This document shows, one piece after another, positions 1 through 5,207 of a stretch of DNA of 5,969 nt (position 1 is the first letter of the stretch; every line of letters starts with the position of its first letter). The notes under the pieces were generated by a model. That model did not search any database. It saw only the letters and a list, made by a program, of their open reading frames with translations, and was not told the origin of the DNA. The position numbers and the translations under genes are program-made. Source of the DNA: Actinomycetota bacterium (GTDB lineage Bacteria; Actinomycetota; Acidimicrobiia; Acidimicrobiales; Ilumatobacteraceae). Location: contig RGGX01000080.1 of assembly GCA_010024485.1 (NCBI GenBank), forward strand, positions 1-5,969, given 5' to 3'.

Positions 1-1
1 A

Positions 2-1870
2 CTCATCGCGGCCATCGACGGCGAGATCCGCTCGCGAGTGCTCCAGACCGACCTCTCCGCGCCCATGCGCCACGGGGGCCACTGGTACTCGTCACGCACC
101 GTCGAGGGGCTCGACTACCCGATCCACTGCCGGTCCGACCGCGCCGACGACCCCGACCCCGGCGTCATCCTCGACGAGAACGTCGAGTCCACCGGCCACG
201 ACTTCTTCGACCTCGGCGCCCTCGAACCGTCGCCGGATCACCGGCTGCTCGCCTGGTCCGCGGACACCCGGGGAAACGAGCACTACACGCTGCGGATCCG
301 AGACATCGACGGCCAATCAGAACTCGATGACGTCATTCCCGACACCACCTGGGCCGGTGTCGCTTGGAGTGCGGACGGCAATCACCTGCTCTACGTCCTC
401 GCCGATGAGACCGAACGTCCCTATGAGGTGCGCGCGCATCGCCTCGGAAGCGCGACCTCCTCCGACCGGGTCATCTTCCGCGAGGACGACGAGCACTTCT
501 ATGTCGGAATCGGCGCGACGCGGAGTGGGCGCTACATCGTGATCCACACCTCGTCGAAGACCACCTCGGAGGTGCATCTCGTCGACGCGACCGACATCGA
601 TGCCCCACCGGAAGTGGTGCGACCCCGCGCGGATGGGATCGAGTACCAGGCCGATGACTGGGGCGACCGACTCGCCATCGTGACCAACCTCGACGCCGTC
701 GACTTCAGGGTCATGACGGCCCCGCATCACAGCCCCGGCGAGTGGACCGAGTTCATCCCCGGGGTGTCCGGGCATCGCATCAGCGCCGTGGAGCCGTTCG
801 AACATCGCCTTGCCGTACTCGAGTGGGTCGAGGCCCAACCTCGGATCAGGATCCTCGACCGCGAGGGGCGAGAGACCGCTGTCGACCTCGGCGACGAGCC
901 ACACGACGTGACCTTCGGACCCAACGAGGAATGGGGCGCGACCGTGGTGCGGCTCGTCCACCAGTCGCTCACCTCACCACCCCGGATCCTCGACGCCGAC
1001 CTCGTCGACGGCTCCACCACCGTGGTGCGAACCACGCCCACCCCGAACGTCGACGTCGACGCCTACGTCGCCCACCGTGACTGGGCGGTCAGCGCCGACG
1101 GAACGCGAGTCCCGTTCGACGTGGTCAGACATCGGGACACACCACTCGACGGAACGGCCCCGGCGCTCGTCTACGCCTACGGGTCCTACGAGATCTCGTT
1201 GCCACCGTGGTTCTCCGTCGGACGGCTCTCGCTCCTCGACCGCGGGTTCGTCTGGGTGCTCGCCCACCCCCGGGGCGGCGGAGAGCTCGGGCGCGACTGG
1301 TACCTCCGTGGGCGGCTACTCGACAAGCGCAACACCTTCGACGACGTGAATGCTGTGGCGACCCACATCGGCGCGAGCGGCACCGCGGACCCGACGAGAC
1401 TCACGGTGCGCGGAGGCAGCGCCGGCGGGTTGATGGTGGGCGCCTGCATCACCATGCGGCCGGACCTGTGGCACTGCGCTGTCGCCGAGGTCCCCTTCGT
1501 CGACGTTGTGACCACCATGAGCGACCCGACGCTCCCATTGACCGTCACCGAATGGGACGAGTGGGGTGATCCGAGGATGGAGCCGTGGGCCTCCTACATC
1601 GCGTCGTACTCCCCCTACGACAACACGGTCTCCGCCGACCGGCCGGCGATGCTCGTGACGGCCGGCCTGAACGACCCGAGGGTCGGCTTCCACGAGCCGG
1701 CCAAATGGGTGGCGCGGATGCGGCACCTCGACGCCTCGAGCGGAGAGGACGCCCGCGCGCTCCTGCTCCGGACCGAGATGGGAGCGGGCCATGCCGGTCC
1801 GAGCGGTCGCTACTCAGCGTGGCGCGAGGAGGCCGAGACCCTCGCCTTCGTCCTCACCGAGGGACGCTGA
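2..1870 (+). CDS. ptrB: Oligopeptidase B-type S9 serine peptidase (5' partial)
   Basis: Prolyl-oligopeptidase family (S9A), closest by motif to oligopeptidase B, a cytoplasmic enzyme cutting short peptides after Arg or Lys. The frame is open from base 2 to the TGA at 1868-1870, giving 622 codons. Codons before the GTG at 38 read LIAAIDGEIRSR and continue into QTDLSAPMRHGGHWYSSRT, a conserved family segment, so the GTG at 38 is internal. The true start lies upstream and roughly 60-70 residues are missing compared with the ~690-residue E. coli enzyme. The first half is the beta-propeller; the alpha/beta-hydrolase half begins near YAYGSYE (about 1172-1192). Catalytic residues are Ser in GGSAGG (codon 1418), Asp in GLNDPRV (codon 1673) and His in GAGHAG (codon 1790). 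TEWDEWGDP (from about 1547) corresponds to the GEFEEWGNP segment whose acidic residues give basic P1 specificity; the second acid is Asp here. The triad is intact and there is no frameshift. It converges on the membrane-protein gene 23 bp downstream. Confidence 0.95.
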   Translation, partial: LIAAIDGEIRSRVLQTDLSAPMRHGGHWYSSRTVEGLDYPIHCRSDRADDPDPGVILDENVESTGHDFFDLGALEPSPDHRLLAWSADTRGNEHYTLRIRDIDGQSELDDVIPDTTWAGVAWSADGNHLLYVLADETERPYEVRAHRLGSATSSDRVIFREDDEHFYVGIGATRSGRYIVIHTSSKTTSEVHLVDATDIDAPPEVVRPRADGIEYQADDWGDRLAIVTNLDAVDFRVMTAPHHSPGEWTEFIPGVSGHRISAVEPFEHRLAVLEWVEAQPRIRILDREGRETAVDLGDEPHDVTFGPNEEWGATVVRLVHQSLTSPPRILDADLVDGSTTVVRTTPTPNVDVDAYVAHRDWAVSADGTRVPFDVVRHRDTPLDGTAPALVYAYGSYEISLPPWFSVGRLSLLDRGFVWVLAHPRGGGELGRDWYLRGRLLDKRNTFDDVNAVATHIGASGTADPTRLTVRGGSAGGLMVGACITMRPDLWHCAVAEVPFVDVVTTMSDPTLPLTVTEWDEWGDPRMEPWASYIASYSPYDNTVSADRPAMLVTAGLNDPRVGFHEPAKWVARMRHLDASSGEDARALLLRTEMGAGHAGPSGRYSAWREEAETLAFVLTEGR

Positions 1871-1874
1871 TCCA

Positions 1875-1902
1875 CTCGGCGGCGCTTCGCGATTCAGCCG
1901 AG
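1875..1902. terminator. Weak hairpin between convergent genes
   Basis: CTCGGC at 1875-1880 pairs exactly with GCCGAG at 1897-1902. A second small stem, CGC/GCG (1883-1885 with 1889-1891) around TTC, lies inside the loop. The structure occupies the 23-bp gap between two convergent stop codons and overlaps the end of the membrane-protein gene, where a bidirectional terminator would be expected. There is no T-tract on either side, so it is only a candidate; a chance repeat in GC-rich DNA is possible. Confidence 0.25.
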
Positions 1903-2271
1903 CACGGTGACGACACCGAGCGCGAGCAGGGCGAGGTTGCGCAGAAGGTGACCGCGGCCGACCGGTCGACGACCGAGGGAACCGAAGCAGGCACACACCG
2001 GCGGCTGCTCGAACCGACTCGCCCGCAGCACCACGATCGAGAAGACGACCAACAGGGCGATCACCGCGACTTCGGACCACGGCGACCCGACGCCGGTCGC
2101 GACGAGCGCGCCGAGAACGACCTCGACCACCGGCACCGGTCGCGCCACCCGTTCCGAGACCCCGAGGGCGAACGCGTCTCCGGGCCAGTGAGGTGAGGAG
2201 AGCTTCAAGACACCGGCGGCGATGAACACCGCGCCGAGCACCACCCCGGACACGAGCGCCAGCTCACTCAC
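1894..2271 (-). CDS. MauE/DoxX-like redox-associated membrane protein
   Basis: This encodes a 125-residue integral membrane protein. Four hydrophobic helices are visible at about residues 4-23, 47-62, 66-83 and 106-124. The first holds the AGVLKL motif seen in DoxX/MauE proteins. A loop before the last helix carries PVCACFG (Cys93 and Cys95), followed by PVGRGHLLRNLALLAL, the standard layout of MauE-type proteins. MauE is needed for methylamine dehydrogenase maturation and is thought to act in disulfide handling at the membrane; homologues occur widely without methylamine genes, as here, so the precise role is unknown. The start is GTG (2271-2269), 12 bp after the stop of the MBL-fold gene, with a G-rich stretch (GGGGG) just before it that could act as a ribosome binding site. 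It is therefore very likely the second gene of a two-gene operon. Length and motifs suggest it is complete. Confidence 0.85.
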   Translation of the reverse strand: MSELALVSGVVLGAVFIAAGVLKLSSPHWPGDAFALGVSERVARPVPVVEVVLGALVATGVGSPWSEVAVIALLVVFSIVVLRASRFEQPPVCACFGSLGRRPVGRGHLLRNLALLALGVVTVLG

Positions 2272-2283
2272 GGCGGCCCCCGG

Positions 2284-3096
2284 TCAACGCTCCGCCAGTT
2301 CGATCGTCATGCCCTCGCGCGCGACCCACACAACCGGTGCGGTCGAATCGGCATGACATGCCGCGAGCTCATCGAGCTGGTCGTCGGTGCGCTCAGGGTC
2401 ATGGTGGAACAACACGACCCGTTTCGCCCCAGCCTGTCGGGCGACCTCCAGAGCGAACTCCGGTGTGCAGTGTCCCCAATCGGGGTGCTCGACCAACTGC
2501 TCAGCGGTGAACTGGGAGTCGTGGATGAGCAGGTCGACATCCCTGCACAGGTCGATCGTCGCGCGGTCGGGTTCACCTCCGTCCATCGGCTCCTGATGGT
2601 CGCTCACATACGCGATGCTGATCCCGTCGACATCGATCCGATAGCCGAGGGTGCGCCCGACGTGGGCCACCTCGGCGGACCGGACCCTCACCTCCCCGAA
2701 GTCCCTCGTCTCGGCCCCGAGGCCGAGGAGTTCCGGACAAGCGGGGAAGGCGTCGAGGCCGACCGGGAACACCGGTTCGCGGATGATCGACGACATCGCA
2801 CGGGAGAGGGTCTGACCGTCGGCCGGAGCGGGGGCGCACAACGTCATCCGGGTGTCGGGGTCGAGCATCGGCGGGAAGAACGGCAGCCCCTGGATGTGGT
2901 CCCAGTGCAGATGGCTGACCAGACACAGGATCTCCCGACCCTGTTCCACCGGGACGTACCGCGAGCCGGTGCCGAGATCGAAGAGCACGAGCGGCGCCGC
3001 GGGCGCGTCGACCGAGACACAGGACGTGTTGCCGCCGAAACGCGCCGTGTCCCTCCCGTGACAGGCCGTGGAGCCGCGCACGCCGTGGAATGTCAC
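2284..3096 (-). CDS. MBL-fold metallohydrolase
   Basis: A 270-residue metallo-beta-lactamase-fold hydrolase, of the group that includes RNase Z, PhnP and cyclic-nucleotide phosphodiesterases. It opens with TFHGVRGSTACHG and RFGGNTSCVSV, typical of the bacterial family. The metal-binding motif SHLHWDH gives His62, His64, Asp66 and His67. Other likely ligands are His145 (AEVAHVG), Asp166 in YVSDH and a late His in VVLFHHDPERTDD (231-232); His209 (DWGHC) is also conserved-looking. The set is complete for a dinuclear site, so it should be active, but the substrate cannot be read from the sequence. The only plausible start is the GTG at 3096-3094: an in-frame TAG lies at 3123-3121 and no other start codon occurs between. 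No clear Shine-Dalgarno sequence precedes it. The membrane-protein gene follows after 12 bp, and upstream it shares a divergent promoter region with the thioredoxin-fusion gene. Confidence 0.9.
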   Translation of the reverse strand: MTFHGVRGSTACHGRDTARFGGNTSCVSVDAPAAPLVLFDLGTGSRYVPVEQGREILCLVSHLHWDHIQGLPFFPPMLDPDTRMTLCAPAPADGQTLSRAMSSIIREPVFPVGLDAFPACPELLGLGAETRDFGEVRVRSAEVAHVGRTLGYRIDVDGISIAYVSDHQEPMDGGEPDRATIDLCRDVDLLIHDSQFTAEQLVEHPDWGHCTPEFALEVARQAGAKRVVLFHHDPERTDDQLDELAACHADSTAPVVWVAREGMTIELAER

Positions 3097-3117
3097 CGTG
3101 GTCGAGCCGATGACCGA

Positions 3118-3123
3118 ACGCTA
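3118..3123 (-). promoter_or_regulatory. Candidate -10 element for the MBL-fold/membrane-protein operon
   Basis: Read on the minus strand, 3123 to 3118 is TAGCGT, fitting the actinobacterial TANNNT -10 pattern. Transcription would begin near 3111, giving a leader of about 15 nt before the GTG at 3096. No convincing -35 hexamer is seen. The hexamer is identical to the one in front of the divergent gene. Confidence 0.4.
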
Positions 3124-3129
3124 GCGAGC

Positions 3130-3149
3130 CCGGTCGAGCGGCCGACCGG
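3130..3149. repeat. Inverted repeat in divergent promoter region (possible operator)
   Basis: CCGGTCG (3130-3136) and CGACCGG (3143-3149) form a perfect 7-bp dyad with a 6-nt spacer. A second perfect dyad, TGACCGA (3111-3117) with TCGGTCA (3153-3159), encloses it almost symmetrically. The dyads lie between the two candidate -10 elements, where a shared regulator could bind, although no regulator gene is in the window. GC-rich DNA yields short dyads by chance, so this is tentative. Confidence 0.35.
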
Positions 3150-3202
3150 ACATCGGTCACACCTGACACCGGCCGGCAGGGAGCGACAACGTGGCTCTCG
3201 GT

Positions 3203-3208
3203 TAGCGT
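3203..3208 (+). promoter_or_regulatory. Candidate -10 element, leaderless promoter of the thioredoxin-fusion/UGSC operon
   Basis: TAGCGT at 3203-3208 ends 6 nt before the ATG at 3215. If transcription starts at the A of the ATG, the hexamer lies exactly at -12 to -7, the classic geometry of leaderless actinobacterial promoters. There is no Shine-Dalgarno sequence before this ATG, which agrees with leaderless translation. A -35 element is weak at best; GCGACA (3183-3188) is the closest match, but its spacing is short. Confidence 0.5.
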
Positions 3209-3214
3209 CTCGAT

Positions 3215-4654
3215 ATGGGCGCGCCTCGACTTCCCGTGGGACTGGTGGCCGTCGTCAAGCACGATTGCGCCACCTGTCAGACCGTCGCGCCCGTGCTCCT
3301 CGAACTCGCTCGACGAACCGATCTCACCGTCTACTGCCAGGACGATCCCGAGTTCCCCGCCGGCCTGGAGGTCACCGACGACACCGACCTCGCCGTCAGT
3401 TGGCACCACTCGATCGAGACCGTTCCCACCCTGATCGCCGTCGGCTCCGACGGCGAGCGGGAACGCACCGTCGGCTGGTCGATCGAGCAGTGGCGTCGGA
3501 TCACCGGTCTCGACGACCTGGCGGGCGACCTCGACATCCCCAGCCAGCGACCGGGTTGCGGCTCGCTCAGCGTCGATCCCGACCTCATCGACGAACTGCG
3601 GGTGCGTCACTCCGGTTCCACCCTGAGGGCCCGGCGACTCGACCTGGCCGAGATGGAAGACGAGTTCGAGTACATGCATCGGGTGGGCTGGAGCGACGGT
3701 CTCCCCCTGGTGCCGCCGACCGAGTCCAGGGTGCTCGCGATGCTCGAGGGCACCACGCGCTCCCCGGAGGAACTCGTCGCCGTCGTCCCTCCCGACCTCG
3801 TCGACGCCACCGTTGAGAAGGTCGCCATCTCCGCGGTCATGGCCGGCTGCCGACCCGAGCACCTCCCCTGGGTGCTCACCGCGGTCGAAGCGGCGTGCAA
3901 CGACGAGTTCAACATGCACGGCCTGCTCGCCACCACCATGCCGGTCGGACCGGTGATCATCTGCAGCGGCCCGGGAACCCGAGACATCGGTATGGACCCC
4001 GGTGTCAACGCCCTCGGCCAGGGCAACCGGGCCTCGCTGTCCATCGGCCGGGCCCTGCAACTGCTCGTCAGGAACCTCGGAGGAGGCCGACCCGGCGGGG
4101 TTGATCGCGCCACCCACGGGAACCCCGGCAAGCTCAGCTTCTGCTTCGCCGAGCATTCGGGCCCATTCGGCTCGCTCGCCTCCAGCCGATCCGATCTCGA
4201 CGAGTCAGTGGACGCCGTGACCGTGTTCGCGGGCGAGGGGCCGCGGTGCATCGTGGATCAACTCTCACGAGAGCCCGAGAGCCTCGCGACCTCCCTCGCC
4301 GAGAACCTCCGGATGATGCATCACCACAAACTCGCGATGGCCTTCGACGCGGTGCTCGTCCTCGGGCCCGAGCACCTGCGGGTCTTCACCGATGCCGGCT
4401 GGGACCGGTCCCGCATCACGGAGGAGCTCATGTCGAGACTCCAGCTGCCCTACGACGACATCGTCCGCGGCGCCGGCGGTATCGCCGAGGGGATTCCGGC
4501 CGGTCTCGGACTCGAAACCCTCCCCAAGTTCCAGCCGGGGGGCCTGATGCTCGCCCACGCCGGCGGCGGGGCGGGCCTGTTCTCGATGCTCATCGCCGGC
4601 TGGGTCAACGGCGACACGGGCAGCAAGCCGGTCACCCGAGCGGTGCAATACTGA
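3215..4654 (+). CDS. Thioredoxin-like domain fused to UGSC-associated domain of unknown function
   Basis: A 479-residue two-part protein with no signal peptide or membrane segment, so probably cytoplasmic. Residues 8 to ~100 look like a thioredoxin fold: VAVVKHDCATCQ holds Cys18-x-x-Cys21 at the start of a helix, and ETVPTLIAV holds the cis-Pro (Pro71) expected opposite the active site. A linker with RPGCGSLSVDP (Cys115) follows. From ~140 to the end is a conserved domain of unknown function with landmarks GWSDGLPLVPPTESRV, MAGCRPEHLP (Cys212), FNMHGLLATTMPVGPV, SGPGTRDIGM, GNRASLSIGRA, NLGGGRPGG and GNPGKLSFCFAEH (Cys310). I recall this domain from proteins encoded next to UGSC-family proteins, often as a gene separate from the thioredoxin. 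The start is ATG 3215 behind a leaderless-type promoter. The stop at 4652-4654 is 5 nt before the UGSC ATG, implying co-transcription and possible translational coupling. Inference: the thioredoxin domain supplies electrons to, or reduces, the UGSC partner. The substrate is unknown. Confidence 0.85.
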   Translation: MGAPRLPVGLVAVVKHDCATCQTVAPVLLELARRTDLTVYCQDDPEFPAGLEVTDDTDLAVSWHHSIETVPTLIAVGSDGERERTVGWSIEQWRRITGLDDLAGDLDIPSQRPGCGSLSVDPDLIDELRVRHSGSTLRARRLDLAEMEDEFEYMHRVGWSDGLPLVPPTESRVLAMLEGTTRSPEELVAVVPPDLVDATVEKVAISAVMAGCRPEHLPWVLTAVEAACNDEFNMHGLLATTMPVGPVIICSGPGTRDIGMDPGVNALGQGNRASLSIGRALQLLVRNLGGGRPGGVDRATHGNPGKLSFCFAEHSGPFGSLASSRSDLDESVDAVTVFAGEGPRCIVDQLSREPESLATSLAENLRMMHHHKLAMAFDAVLVLGPEHLRVFTDAGWDRSRITEELMSRLQLPYDDIVRGAGGIAEGIPAGLGLETLPKFQPGGLMLAHAGGGAGLFSMLIAGWVNGDTGSKPVTRAVQY

Positions 4655-4659
4655 GTGCG

Positions 4660-5199
4660 ATGACGCGCGAGTCCCTTCTCGATCCGACGGCGGAGTCAAC
4701 CCCGTCCGAGCGTGTCCAACTCGCCCGCCCCGACTCGCTCGACGGGCTCACCGTCGCTCTCCTCGACATCTCCAAGCCGCGCGGCGACGTCTTCCTTGAT
4801 CGCCTGAGCGAACACCTCGAGCGACGCGGCGCGGCGGTGCGTCGATACCGCAAGCCGACGTTCTCGAAACCGGCTCCGGTCGACCTCCGACACGAGATCG
4901 CCGACCAGTGCCACGTGGTCATTGAGGCACTCGCCGATTGAGGCAGTTGCACGTCGTGCAGTGTGCACGACATCAGTGATCTCGAGATCCGGGGAATCCC
5001 GGGGGTGTTCATCGCCTCCAGCGAGTTCGTCGACGCCGCTGACGCCCAGAGCTCCTCGCTCGGCTATCCCAACATGGCCAGGGTCTTCGTACCGCACCCG
5101 ATCCAGGACCGGACCGACGACGAGATGCGCGAGTACGCCGACCGCGCGATCGACGCGATCCTCGCCGCGATCACCTCCGGTGACGAGGCTGGGGACTGA
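4660..5199 (+). CDS. UGSC-family selenoprotein, Sec encoded by in-frame TGA at 4939-4941
   Basis: One reading frame runs from ATG 4660 to TGA 5197-5199 with a single internal TGA at 4939-4941. Read as selenocysteine this gives 179 residues with Sec94. The N-terminal half begins MTRESLLDPTAES, then SLDGLTVALLDISKPRGDVF, RRYRKPTFSKPAPVDLRHEI and CHVVIEALAD. Directly after the TGA come GSCTSCSVHD, then EIRGIPGVFIASSEF, LGYPNMARVFVPHPI and a charged C-terminal helix. Codons on both sides stay in the same frame and family resemblance runs across the TGA. The U-G-S-C motif (Sec94 to Cys97, with Cys100) defines the UGSC (seleno)protein family, in which I recall Cys forms reading CGSC. The alternating beta-alpha pattern suggests a Rossmann-like fold. 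The ATG was chosen because LLDPTAES is the usual N-terminus; no Shine-Dalgarno sequence is seen, and the upstream stop is 5 nt away. Function is unknown; a redox role with the upstream thioredoxin fusion is inferred. selA, selB, selC and selD must exist elsewhere in the genome. The alternative is a nonsense pseudogene, disfavoured by the hairpin at 4953-4971. Confidence 0.92.
4953..4971 (+). promoter_or_regulatory. Bacterial SECIS hairpin for the UGSC selenoprotein
   Basis: GTCGTGCA (4953-4960) pairs perfectly with TGCACGAC (4964-4971), an 8-bp stem closed by GTG (4961-4963). Opening the top A-T pair gives a 7-bp stem with loop AGTGT. Counting the U of the UGA as 1, the loop G and U are at positions 23 and 24, the same numbers as the essential loop G23 and U24 of the E. 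coli fdhF SECIS as I recall it. GCA below the loop and UGC above it also match that element. The bulged U17 of fdhF has no clear counterpart. A bacterial SECIS must lie just after the UGA inside the coding region, as here, and binds the elongation factor SelB. A weaker competing hairpin (TGCAC 4948-4952 with GTGCA 4956-4960) shares bases with it. Confidence 0.8.
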
Positions 5200-5207
5200 C
5201 CTCAGCC
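5187..5207 (+). terminator. Hairpin spanning the convergent stop codons of the UGSC gene and mutY
   Basis: GGCTGGGG (5187-5194) pairs with CCTCAGCC (5200-5207), 8 bp with one G-U wobble (5192 with 5202), around the 5-nt loop ACTGA. The stop of the UGSC gene is in the loop and that of mutY in the right arm, the two being only 2 bp apart. Position suggests a terminator separating converging transcripts. No T-run follows, and on the minus-strand transcript the wobble becomes a C-A mismatch, so it should work better on the plus strand. Confidence 0.35.

Noticed and set aside
38..40. GTG at 38 as the start of the S9 peptidase
   Set aside because: The frame is open to the window edge and the preceding codons continue the conserved family sequence, so the start lies upstream.
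2353..3816. Long plus-strand open frame of 487 codons
   Set aside because: It runs antisense to the MBL-fold gene and out of frame into the thioredoxin fusion. Its translation is Arg/Pro/His-rich low-complexity sequence with no family motif, typical of a shadow frame in GC-rich DNA.
2573..4156. Long minus-strand open frame of 527 codons
   Set aside because: It is antisense to the thioredoxin-fusion gene and out of frame with the MBL-fold gene, both of which have clear motifs. It has no recognisable domain.
4652..4654. TGA of the thioredoxin-fusion gene as a second Sec codon
   Set aside because: Reading through adds only two residues before another in-frame TGA at 4661-4663, and no U-x-x-C motif or fitting hairpin follows.
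4660..4941. UGSC gene as a truncated protein or nonsense pseudogene
   Set aside because: The family motif continues in the same frame immediately after the TGA, a SECIS-like hairpin sits at the right distance, and the downstream part shows no decay.
4963..5199. Separate 78-residue protein starting at GTG 4963
   Set aside because: That GTG codes for Val102 within GSCTSCSVHD, and starting there would discard the Sec motif. It is the C-terminal part of the selenoprotein.
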